NCBI GenBank assembly: GCA_021740785.1
Contig: JAIOZI010000031.1
Location: forward strand, 1-57,556
Direction: 5' to 3'
Length of the DNA: 57,556 bases
Origin: Melioribacteraceae bacterium
Lineage (GTDB): Bacteria > Bacteroidota > Ignavibacteria > Ignavibacteriales > Melioribacteraceae
The notes below the pieces were generated by a model. It worked only from the letters and a program-made list of their open reading frames with translations, was not told the DNA's origin and searched no databases. Made by a program: the position numbers and the translations under genes. Shown in pieces: positions 16,585 to 24,025 of the stretch. Within the stretch, counting starts at the first letter, position 1. The number at the start of each line of letters is the position of its first letter.

Positions 16585-16755
16585 ATTAATTTCATTGAAA
16601 CGCTGAGTGAATGAGAATCCTGGCTATATTAGAGTATGCCGCCTCAGAGACTATAACGACCTCGCCGGCTTTTTTACCTTCTTCAAATTGCAACTAACGA
16701 TTTTGATAGTTAGATTAGATTTTAAATTCCCTTATATCATACAGATAGGTTAATT

Positions 16756-17262
16756 ATGTATAAACTCTTTTTATCATTTCTTCTATCCACATCATTCTGC
16801 TTTTCACAAACAAGTATCACAATATCCGGCTTAGTCCACACTCAAGAAAATGAACCTCTTGAAGCAGAAATTACAGTAAACCAATTAGTCGGTGATACTT
16901 GGGAATACCGCGCAGAAGGTAATACTGATTCCAATGGTGAGTTCAGCATACCCGTTAATAACATTACAAGTGTAACCGATGCGGGACTCTCTTCTTTGAA
17001 CTATTCACTTAACGGAAGTACACTTTATTCACCGGTTAAAACCGAAGCAGAAATTATTGATTACAACTTACTCGGTGAAGAAGTCTCACGGCAGAAGATA
17101 GAACTTATATCCGGCAGCAACGAGCTGAAAGCTGATCTGAATAATCTTGCAAACGAAATTGATCGAGAAGCAAACATTGTTACAATTATCTGCGATTCCG
17201 GATATAAATACTTCAGCACAATTTATAATGATGAGTGGCTGAAGGAGAATGATCTTCTGTAA
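16756..17262 (+). CDS. Chimeric ORF: secreted T9SS-type protein fused to the tail of the PLP synthase
   Basis: This 168-codon frame has a signal peptide (MYKLFLSFLLSTSFCFS), a carboxypeptidase-regulatory-like beta domain (about 22-75, with DSNGEFSIPV) and then the beginning of a T9SS type A sorting domain (about 94-131: DYNLLGEEV, then GSNELKADLNNLA). A normal sorting domain would continue LASG..F. Here, after NNLA, the frame changes into the last 38 residues of the synthase encoded at 13705-14715. The sorting signal is thus broken. The protein may be non-functional or mis-sorted. The upstream 170 bp shows no RBS of note. Confidence 0.75.
   Translation: MYKLFLSFLLSTSFCFSQTSITISGLVHTQENEPLEAEITVNQLVGDTWEYRAEGNTDSNGEFSIPVNNITSVTDAGLSSLNYSLNGSTLYSPVKTEAEIIDYNLLGEEVSRQKIELISGSNELKADLNNLANEIDREANIVTIICDSGYKYFSTIYNDEWLKENDLL
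17146..17253 (+). repeat. Duplicate of the 3' end of the PLP synthase gene (108 bp)
   Basis: Compared with 14599-14706, only two substitutions are seen by eye before the copies diverge at the last three codons. The sequence beyond it resembles the hicB leader and gene of the first locus but is far more diverged. Confidence 0.9.
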
Positions 17263-17324
17263 GAATACATTGAATGTAATTTTCCAAACTGCTGTTTTTA
17301 ATTAGGAATGATCGGAGAAGCGGA

Positions 17325-17483
17325 ATGAATGAAATAATATTCATGTTTCAAAATTCTTTAGATGATGGTCTTGAAGCGTTTGCAGTCGGGTATTCGATTT
17401 TTTCGGAAGCTGAATCTATGGATGTTCTTAAAAAAAATATTATTGAAACATTCTATTCATATTCAATCCGTTCGGGATTTTAA
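17325..17483 (+). pseudogene. Diverged, truncated hicB-like copy (52 codons)
   Basis: The frame starts MNEIIFMFQNSLDDGLEAFAV and continues GYSIFSEAESM, clearly related to the HicB-like protein at 14783-14989. It then ends after IIETFYSYSIRSGF, losing the CHFD...RLHYI segment. GGAG at 17314-17317 sits as in the first copy. No hicA follows. It is best read as a decayed antitoxin copy, although a short orphan antitoxin cannot be excluded. Confidence 0.75.
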
Positions 17484-17542
17484 GAAGTGTTTTACAGCGC
17501 GGATTTTACACCGGGTAAATTAAATTAAGTTGTTGTATCCTA

Positions 17543-18523
17543 TTAAAAACTAATCCTTGCCAGCTTATCAAAATAACTTTTCAAGTAAAGTTCCTTCAAT
17601 TCATCAGTTAAAAATGATCTTGAAACAAGTTCTTTAACTTCATCGGTTTTAGAAATAATTTCATTTAATATTTTGTTGTAACGAATTTCTTTTATCTCAA
17701 GTTTTTTTGCGAATTCAACAAAATCAGGTTTTGTGTATTTGGAACCGGCTTTATACTCTTCGGTTTCAAATCCATCCTTAAATAAATCAAGAGCAGTATC
17801 ACTTTCACCCGGTACATTAAGAGAAGTATTCAGCAGATCATAAAAAGGAGTCAATAGATAATCGCCGTACTGTTGATTCCTGGATAGTGAAAAGTTCTTT
17901 AAGTGAGAATCACCGTTTGAAAAAAGATAATTAAATAGAACAGCTTTATAAAATTTCTCAATTTCTATTCTGTAGGCAGAAACAAATTTTTTGATCAGTT
18001 CACCAATTTCTTCGTAACTAAAATCATATTTGTAATTTTTTCCGTGAGTTTCTTCTGTCCTTTTTGCAATTTGTGCAAAATCTTCTTGAAGAAGTTTCTC
18101 ACCATTTCTCATTACATCAAAACGTTTGGTTAAGTATGCTATTTCATTATTGGCAAAAAAGATTATGCAGCTTTCAGCTGACTTAAGATTATAAACTTGA
18201 GAGGCAATCTGCATTGTAAGTTGTTCATTAGCGGGTACTGCATCAAGATGTTGAAACTGACCAGAGGGAATCGGCTTTAGAATATACTCGCCATTCTTTT
18301 CTGTTAAAATCAATTCGTCTTTTTCAATTCGCAAAGAATTTTTTATTTGAATTCCGGAAATTGACAACCTGCCTTTCGAATCAATTTTTGCCTTGTTGAA
18401 ATCGGGTCGTGTAAAATTAAGGATATGACTTATTTTTTTACCGTTGAACAATTTTTTTGAACATTTTGGGCAGTAAGTTTCAAATCCTTCTTTTAAGCAG
18501 CTTGAGCAGACGTTTAATTTCAT
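17543..18523 (-). CDS. hipT: HipT-like Ser/Thr kinase toxin with N-terminal zinc ribbon (split HipA)
   Basis: This 326-residue protein is the kinase half of HipA. An N-terminal CxxC...CxxC ribbon (C6, C9, C18, C21) is followed by a loop LSISG (S54/S56, the place of the regulatory Ser of HipA and the Ser-Ile-Ser of HipT). ILKP (K83) is the ATP-binding lysine, GDSHLKN (D205, K209, N210) the catalytic loop and FYDLL (D229) the metal site. HipA-type toxins phosphorylate aminoacyl-tRNA synthetases; the target here is unknown. Its start overlaps the hipS-like stop by 4 bp. All key kinase residues seem present. Confidence 0.88.
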   Translation of the reverse strand: MKLNVCSSCLKEGFETYCPKCSKKLFNGKKISHILNFTRPDFNKAKIDSKGRLSISGIQIKNSLRIEKDELILTEKNGEYILKPIPSGQFQHLDAVPANEQLTMQIASQVYNLKSAESCIIFFANNEIAYLTKRFDVMRNGEKLLQEDFAQIAKRTEETHGKNYKYDFSYEEIGELIKKFVSAYRIEIEKFYKAVLFNYLFSNGDSHLKNFSLSRNQQYGDYLLTPFYDLLNTSLNVPGESDTALDLFKDGFETEEYKAGSKYTKPDFVEFAKKLEIKEIRYNKILNEIISKTDEVKELVSRSFLTDELKELYLKSYFDKLARISF

Positions 18524-18843
18524 ATTTTCCTCACTGTAATTCCGCCGATTGTATCATTTCCTGCAGTCAATATTAACCTCGAAAAATGATCGTCCTCATC
18601 TATTTTTAACATTCTGCATTGAATATCTTTGTTTTCACCTTCAGCAAGAAGACCAAAGAAAAAGGAGAATAGATGATCTGAAATAAACTCTTGTTTGCGC
18701 TTTGGTAAAGTTAAACTAATTGCCGGTTTGGTTTCATCCAGCAAATATGAATCATAATATCGAAAAATGAATTTCCCGTTTTCCCTTGAAAGAATTCCCA
18801 CCGGAATTTCATTAAAATAGACTTCGGCATTTTGTTCATTCAT
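18520..18843 (-). CDS. hipS: HipS-like protein (HipA N-terminal subdomain as a separate gene)
   Basis: This 107-residue protein matches the N-terminal subdomain 1 of HipA (GILSRENGKFIFRYYDSYL, AISLTLPKRKQEF, FFFGLLAEGE, ...GNDTIGGITV). In HipBST systems this piece is a stand-alone gene and HipS, not HipB, inhibits the kinase. It overlaps both neighbours: 8 bp with the HTH gene upstream and 4 bp with the kinase downstream, so it is one translational unit. Confidence 0.85.
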   Translation of the reverse strand: MNEQNAEVYFNEIPVGILSRENGKFIFRYYDSYLLDETKPAISLTLPKRKQEFISDHLFSFFFGLLAEGENKDIQCRMLKIDEDDHFSRLILTAGNDTIGGITVRKI

Positions 18844-19045
18844 TTGATTTTACCTTTATTTCAAATGTGAGTCCAAGTACAGATAATACTTTCTGCAATT
18901 GATCAATAGTTGGATTTCCTTTTCCGGATTCAATATCAATCAAACTTCGCAAACCAACACCAACTATTTCGGATAGTTCTTGTTGAGTAATTTTTAAGAA
19001 CTTTCGTCTTTGTTTAATTTCATTGCCGATTTCAAACTTGTTCAT
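18836..19045 (-). CDS. hipB: HipB-like XRE-family HTH protein
   Basis: This 69-residue protein is essentially a single Cro/CI helix-turn-helix (IKQRRKFLKITQQELSEIVG, LRSLIDIESGKGNPTIDQL). It is the first gene of the hipB-hipS-hipT order and should bind DNA to repress the operon, possibly with HipS/HipT. Three regularly spaced TGCA/TTGCA palindromes lie directly upstream. Confidence 0.88.
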   Translation of the reverse strand: MNKFEIGNEIKQRRKFLKITQQELSEIVGVGLRSLIDIESGKGNPTIDQLQKVLSVLGLTFEIKVKSNE

Positions 19046-19052
19046 ATAAATG

Positions 19053-19186
19053 TGTATTATGTTGCATAATTAGTTAAATGTATGTACAAACATATAAGAA
19101 TTTCGGCAAATGTGCAACTTATTGCATCTTATTGTTTTGTTAAAGTAATGTTTAGGAGAATTACGATAAATATGCACTATATTGCA
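19053..19186 (-). promoter_or_regulatory. Three operator-like palindromes at exact 60-bp intervals upstream of hipB
   Basis: TGTATTATGTTGCA (19053-19066), TGCAACTTATTGCA (19113-19126; perfect TGCAA-N4-TTGCA) and TGCACTATATTGCA (19173-19186; one mismatch) begin 60 bp apart. Partial similarity continues between the sites (AGAATT.CG..AAAT), so this may be a decayed 60-bp tandem repeat. The nearest site is 8 bp from the hipB start codon. Confidence 0.6.
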
Positions 19187-19304
19187 GATAATACCGAAGT
19201 GGAATTTTTGAAATCTCAGTGATTTTAGAAAAGCTAGATTCCCGACATTCGCAAAATTGCGGGAATTTCACAAACGGTTGAAAAACGGGTCGTCAATTTT
19301 AAAA

Positions 19305-19535
19305 TTAGTCAACGATTTCATAGCTGCCTTTTCCAATATTATTCAACCCGCGTTTTAAACCGGAAACTAATTCTTTATCTTTCAAAATTTCTTTCATTTC
19401 AGAATCAGTTACTTATGAAGAGTTAGTTATATAAAAAAGTGCAGAATATTCGAGAAAATTTGAAATTGAACTGCGTTCTCCTTTAGCGGCTTTTTTGATC
19501 ATTTCGTATCGATCATCATCAACGCGCAATGTCAT
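19305..19535 (-). pseudogene. Ribbon-helix-helix (CopG/ParD-type) antitoxin gene with an in-frame stop
   Basis: On the minus strand, ATG at 19535 opens MTLRVDDDRYEMIKKAAKGE, a ribbon-helix-helix start, and continues to codon 40. Codon 41 is TAA (19415-19413). The same frame then stays open for 35 codons (VTDSEMKEILKDKELV..GLKRG) and ends at 19305, giving the usual length for this family. A nonsense mutation seems to have broken a complete antitoxin gene. No toxin gene follows. Confidence 0.7.
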
Positions 19536-19670
19536 TGTTTTCTATATTATGACTCCTTTTTGCAGCAAAATTATTTTTATTTATTCACCTTGTCAATCTA
19601 TTATTCACTCATTCTTTCCATACAATTAGCATTTTTTCTTTTATGAATGAAAACAGTCAACTTGATCTAA

Positions 19671-20129
19671 TTACTTATCTTCACTCCGGTTGGCTTTGAC
19701 TCGTATTTCGTACTTTTTAGAATAAGAATTCTGAAAGAGTGAAATATTAAATTTAACCCCGTGTCCTTTCAAATTAAATTCTGCAGCGTTTACGGTATCA
19801 ACACGGCAATCTTGATTAATGCATTCATCCAGCAGATTTTTTATTGCGTCATTCGCCTTCTGCTCGGCTCCATAGGCTTCTGTTAATTCTGCTTGATACA
19901 CACCTTGTTTATCCGCGACAAAAACAATTTGCCTTGTAGATGATTTGTAAAAAACACAGTGCATCGCCGGGTTACTCTTATCCTGGTGAACAGGTTTCCC
20001 GAATCGTTTAAATACGTCATTCATCGGTTTGCCGATCATTTCATGAACTTTGATATCCTGTGCGGTTACAAGGGGAACGGTAAGCATTAGAATGAAAAGT
20101 ATCGAAGTAAATCTCTTAATGAAAAGCAT
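19671..20129 (-). CDS. Small secreted/periplasmic protein of unknown function
   Basis: This 152-residue protein has a clear signal peptide (FTSILFILMLTVPLVTAQ, cleavage likely after AQ). The mature part starts DIKVHEMIGKPMNDVFKRFG, which recalls the SmpA/BamE-like motif where a Gly-Lys-Pro turn is followed by a helix; this is a weak resemblance. Two cysteines (C106 and C111 region, DECINQDC) could form a disulfide. It stands alone and no function is assigned. Confidence 0.7.
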   Translation of the reverse strand: MLFIKRFTSILFILMLTVPLVTAQDIKVHEMIGKPMNDVFKRFGKPVHQDKSNPAMHCVFYKSSTRQIVFVADKQGVYQAELTEAYGAEQKANDAIKNLLDECINQDCRVDTVNAAEFNLKGHGVKFNISLFQNSYSKKYEIRVKANRSEDK

Positions 20130-20405
20130 ATCTCCTCCCGATTTATTTATATACCGGATAAATTAGAGCATGCTGAGAATGGGAAATTTATATTTAAAAA
20201 TTCCGGTTTCCGAGGAGAATTACTACTCATTATAATAATTGAAAAATGACTGATTATCAATGCAAATTATTTTATGGATTTTGTGAATCGCCCGATTTTC
20301 AAATTCAAAAAAAATCTCATTGTTAATTCAAAAAAAAATCCTATTTTAATCAAATACACTTCTACCGGCTAAAGAAATAATTTCAAACAAATATAGGGGA
20401 TCGCA

Positions 20406-20903
20406 ATGAAAAATCTAGCTGTGTTTTTTATCATACTATTCCTTACCGCTTTATCTTTGAATGCGCAGGACAAAAGCATGTTCGATTTCTACAACGAAGC
20501 TTCAGAGAAAGCAATGTTGTCCGGTGATTACGAATCACTTATGCAGTACTATGCAGAGGATGCTTACTCGCTTCCATCTTATGAACCGATGATGCACGGG
20601 ATGGATGATTTTAAGAAATCAATAGAGATGCAGAAACAAATGGGATTTAAGTTTACTGATTTCGATCTTGAAACTGTTGCGGTTTTCGGTAATGATGATC
20701 TCATGGTGCAGATAGGAACCTATACAATGGTAATGGAAATGGAACAAATGCCCATGCCATTTGAAGATAAAGGGAAGTTCATGAATGTTTTTACTAAATC
20801 GGAAGACGGTTCATGGAAAGTTAAAGCCGAAACATGGAACAGTGATATCAATCCATGGGAGATGATGCAGAACATGGCTCCGCCTCCGCCACCGGAAAAG
20901 TAA
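20406..20903 (+). CDS. Secreted DUF4440/SnoaL-like (NTF2-fold) protein
   Basis: This 165-residue protein has a signal peptide (MKNLAVFFIILFLTALSLNAQ). The mature domain has the NTF2-like order: helix (EASEKAMLSGDYESLMQYYAEDAY), strand, helix (MDDFKKSIEMQKQ) and a four-strand sheet ending FTKSEDGSWKVKAETWNSD, the DUF4440 signature end. The C-terminus is proline-rich (APPPPPEK). The function is unknown; such proteins bind or isomerise small ligands. It is monocistronic and a terminator follows. Confidence 0.82.
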   Translation: MKNLAVFFIILFLTALSLNAQDKSMFDFYNEASEKAMLSGDYESLMQYYAEDAYSLPSYEPMMHGMDDFKKSIEMQKQMGFKFTDFDLETVAVFGNDDLMVQIGTYTMVMEMEQMPMPFEDKGKFMNVFTKSEDGSWKVKAETWNSDINPWEMMQNMAPPPPPEK

Positions 20904-20912
20904 AGATTATTA

Positions 20913-20964
20913 TGTGAGGTTGTTGTGTTTCCATCACGTTTAAAACAGCCTCACACAATTTTTC
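20913..20964 (+). terminator. Rho-independent terminator
   Basis: TGTGAGG (20913-20919) pairs with CCTCACA (20949-20955), with further TTGT/ACAG-type pairing inside, and AATTTTT follows. It sits 10 bp after the DUF4440 gene. Confidence 0.7.
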
Positions 20965-21049
20965 CTCTAAAGAAAAATATACCCCGAATATGTCATTGCA
21001 ATTTTGATAATATTTTCAAACATTATACCGGAACAATGGGAAAAGAAAT

Positions 21050-21700
21050 TTGAAAATAAAACATTTACCATATTTAGTTTTTATTGCAATCTTTATTCTT
21101 TCATGCGGAAGAGAAAAATTTGAAGATGATTCAACAATAACCGGTAATAATTTTACCGCTGAGACAATTATTGGAAAGCTTACGGTTGAAGGGAAACCTA
21201 TTGCTGATGCAGAAATTAAATTTTCAGGTAAAGATTCGGTTGTAACTTTTTCGGATAATAACGGTTTCTTCCAGATTAAAAATGTGACCGCAGGCGATCA
21301 TCTAATTGAGATTAAAAAGGAATTTGATGACGGCAAGATGATTATCACAAAAGAGCTGGTTTCGGTAACAAAAGGTTCGAAAGATATTGGAGTTATTAAT
21401 TTCACGGAACCGCCGACTTTGAACAATATTGAGCCCGCTGACATTACAGAATTGGGCATCCCGTTAAATTGGACACAATCGCAAAATGATTTTTTCAATG
21501 AATACCGATTAATCAGAAGTAATAATAATGAAGTAACATTGGAAAGCGGGAGCATAATTTTTGTAACCGGTATAAAATCTATTACTACGTACAGCGATAA
21601 ATTCTACACTTCGGGAACCCGCTATTATTATCGCGTTGCCAGCATTGAAAATTTTTCTACAATCAGTTACAGTAATATCATTTCAGTTGTTATCGAATGA
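21050..21700 (+). CDS. Lipoprotein with carboxypeptidase-regulatory-like and fibronectin type III-like domains
   Basis: This protein has 216 residues from a TTG at 21050. The signal peptide ends in the lipobox ILSC (Cys19), so it is a lipoprotein. Residues about 37-122 resemble a CarboxypepD_reg beta-sandwich (GKLTVEGKPIADAEIKF, FSDNNGFFQIKNVTAGDH), and about 125-215 look like a fibronectin type III domain (ITELGIPLNWTQS...YYYRVASIE..). It probably binds at the cell surface. There is no enzyme motif. Confidence 0.78.
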   Translation: MKIKHLPYLVFIAIFILSCGREKFEDDSTITGNNFTAETIIGKLTVEGKPIADAEIKFSGKDSVVTFSDNNGFFQIKNVTAGDHLIEIKKEFDDGKMIITKELVSVTKGSKDIGVINFTEPPTLNNIEPADITELGIPLNWTQSQNDFFNEYRLIRSNNNEVTLESGSIIFVTGIKSITTYSDKFYTSGTRYYYRVASIENFSTISYSNIISVVIE

Positions 21701-21875
21701 ACAGCACCATAAAACTGAATTAGTTCCCTCCGTATCAAATCTTGATTATCTTCCTAGCCATTGATTCTTACAGCAATTTTATTAAATAGATGAAACATCC
21801 CCTTTGATTTTATTTAGAATTTCAAATCGGCTTTGGTAAATTTCATAATGAAAAAAATAAATGGAGGTGAAAATC

Positions 21876-23201
21876 ATGTCTGATGAAAAACGAAAGAGCA
21901 TTTATGAAAAAGGAATCGAAGAAGCTAAATATTCGATGGATACTCATATTATTTACGGGAAAAATATCACCAACAAATGGGATTACACACATCACGTAAC
22001 AGCTCCAATATCTTCTTCAACAACATTCAGACTGGATTCGGTGGAAAGGGGAGCGCATGGATTTGAGCAATTTGCTCACACTGAGGAATTCGGAAATGAA
22101 GCGCCGATTTTTATTTATGACAGGCTCGGTGAACCAAATAAGGATATGCTGGAAGAAAATTTAGCCTACGTTGAGAAAGGTGAAACTGCAGTTACATTTG
22201 CTAGTGGGATGGGAGCTATCTCTGCCGTTCTCGGTGTACTTACAAAATCAGGCGATGAAATTTTAACTCACAACACTTTATACGGATGTACGATTTCGTT
22301 ATTCAATAATTGGTACCCGCGTTACAATATTGATGTGAATTATAAGAATCTTACGGATTTAGAAGTTGTTAAAAATAATATTACCGTTCGGACGAGAGTT
22401 ATATATTTAGAAACGCCCGCAAATCCGAATCTGGATATAATCGATTTGCCTGCTCTAAGTAATTTGGTACTTGAATTAAATAAAGATAGAACCAATGAAA
22501 CCAGGATCTACATCGTTGTTGATAATACTTTTGCAACACCTTATTGCCAGCGACCGTTAACTCTCGGCGCTGATTTTGTTGTTCATTCACTAACAAAAGG
22601 AATTGGCGGATTCGGTACAGATATGGGCGGTGTTGTGATAGGACCAAAAAAATTCCGTGATATGATTTTGCTCTACAGAAAAGACTTTGGCGCTGTGATT
22701 AACCCCAAAAGCGCCTGGGCGATTTTAACTTATGGTCTGCCGACACTCGCGCTGCGACAGAAGCAGCAAATTGCATCTGCATTGAAAATTGCTCGGTTCT
22801 TAAATTCACATCCAAAGGTTGATTATGTTAATTACCCGGGATTAGAATCGTTCAAATATTATGAATCGGCGAAGAAACAGATGTTAAATTTTGATGGCGA
22901 GTTTGCCCCCGGCTCGATGATTTACTTTTCACTAAAAGGAGAGAATCCTGAGAAGGCAAAGGAATACGGTAAAAATTTTATGGATTATGTTGCCGATTTC
23001 GCTTACACAATGACACTCGCTGTCAGTTTGGGACATTCACGAACCTTGATTGAACATCCTGCCTCAATGACTCATTCCGTGGTGCCGCCTGAAAAATTAG
23101 CAGAACGAGGATTGGACGCTGGTGGTGTCAGACTCTCAATCGGTTTGGAAAAAGCCGAAGATATTCTACAAGATTTGGAACGAGCATTCGATTCCGTTTA
23201 G
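21876..23201 (+). CDS. Trans-sulfuration enzyme (Cys/Met metabolism PLP family)
   Basis: This protein has 441 residues. An in-frame ATG at 21861 exists, but GGAGGTG (21863-21869) lies inside that extension and is a strong RBS for the ATG at 21876. It is a PLP fold type I enzyme with PLP lysine K241 in HSLTKGIGG, TFASGMGAISAVL for phosphate binding, YLETPANPN and DNTFATPYCQRPL. The family makes or breaks cystathionine (MetB, MetC) or cleaves methionine; exact specificity cannot be told. With the PLP synthase at 13705 it could complete homocysteine-cysteine interconversion. A good terminator follows. Confidence 0.88.
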   Translation: MSDEKRKSIYEKGIEEAKYSMDTHIIYGKNITNKWDYTHHVTAPISSSTTFRLDSVERGAHGFEQFAHTEEFGNEAPIFIYDRLGEPNKDMLEENLAYVEKGETAVTFASGMGAISAVLGVLTKSGDEILTHNTLYGCTISLFNNWYPRYNIDVNYKNLTDLEVVKNNITVRTRVIYLETPANPNLDIIDLPALSNLVLELNKDRTNETRIYIVVDNTFATPYCQRPLTLGADFVVHSLTKGIGGFGTDMGGVVIGPKKFRDMILLYRKDFGAVINPKSAWAILTYGLPTLALRQKQQIASALKIARFLNSHPKVDYVNYPGLESFKYYESAKKQMLNFDGEFAPGSMIYFSLKGENPEKAKEYGKNFMDYVADFAYTMTLAVSLGHSRTLIEHPASMTHSVVPPEKLAERGLDAGGVRLSIGLEKAEDILQDLERAFDSV

Positions 23202-23224
23202 TAAAATTTTTTTTCTTTTTATTT

Positions 23225-23257
23225 GCCCGGTTAAGTTTTCTCGCCGGGCTTTTTTTA
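23225..23257 (+). terminator. Rho-independent terminator
   Basis: GCCCGG (23225-23230) and CCGGGC (23244-23249) enclose a 13-nt loop and are followed by a run of seven T. Confidence 0.85.
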
Positions 23258-23290
23258 TATTTGGATTCTTTTCATTAAGTGAAAGTTAAA

Positions 23291-24025
23291 ATGAAGATAA
23301 TTGTGAGCAATCTTTTCAATTCAATTGATGAAATCGATTTTGGATTTTCTACAAAGGAAGGTTTGAATCGCAAATCTCCTTTTTATTTTAATATGTCATT
23401 ATCTGTTGGCGATAGAAAAGAAAATGTAATTGAAAACCGTAAAGCCTTTTTTGAGAGATTGGGTTTGCGCTATAATCAGGTAGTTCTGCAAAAGCAAACT
23501 CATAGCGATCATATCAATCACGTGATTGAACCCGGAACAATCGAAGACAGCGATTCACTGATAACCGGTAAACCCAATTTAGGACTAGCAATCTCAAGTG
23601 CGGATTGTACTTCGATATTTATTTATGAAAAAGTAAGAAAAATTATTGCTGCAGTTCATTCGGGATGGAGAGGAACTCAAAAGAATATTTTACTGAAAAC
23701 AATTGATAAATTAATTGGTGAGTTTAATTGTGATACATCTGATATGTTTGCGTTTATCGGTCCGGCAATTTCACAAAAGAATTACGAAGTAGATGAAGAT
23801 GTAGCGCAGCATTTCGGCAGTCACTATCTTCAAAAAAAATTAAACAAATATTTATTAGACATTCCCAAAGTTAATTATGATATGCTGATCAACTCCGGGA
23901 TCCCGGTTAATCAAATTGAAACCTCAAAACTTTGTTCGTACCAAAATGAGTTTTTACATTCATACCGGAGAGAGGGCAAAAAATCGGGACGTGCATTGGG
24001 TGTGATTGTCTTGAGAGAAAATTGA
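23291..24025 (+). CDS. pgeF: PgeF/YfiH family (purine nucleoside phosphorylase / peptidoglycan editing)
   Basis: This protein has 244 residues from ATG 23291; a GTG at 23279 is an alternative. The family's three-residue metal site is present in order: His in QKQTHSD, Cys in SSADCT and His in AAVHSGWRGT. These proteins, once called laccases, act on adenosine/inosine or remove mis-incorporated residues from peptidoglycan precursors. The next gene starts directly after the stop, so they are co-transcribed. TATATTTG at 23257-23264 could be its -7 promoter element. Confidence 0.92.
   Translation: MKIIVSNLFNSIDEIDFGFSTKEGLNRKSPFYFNMSLSVGDRKENVIENRKAFFERLGLRYNQVVLQKQTHSDHINHVIEPGTIEDSDSLITGKPNLGLAISSADCTSIFIYEKVRKIIAAVHSGWRGTQKNILLKTIDKLIGEFNCDTSDMFAFIGPAISQKNYEVDEDVAQHFGSHYLQKKLNKYLLDIPKVNYDMLINSGIPVNQIETSKLCSYQNEFLHSYRREGKKSGRALGVIVLREN

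Noticed and set aside
21701-21875. SAM-type riboswitch before the trans-sulfuration gene
   Set aside because: The leader has no conserved aptamer-like pairing that I could find; only the strong RBS is evident.
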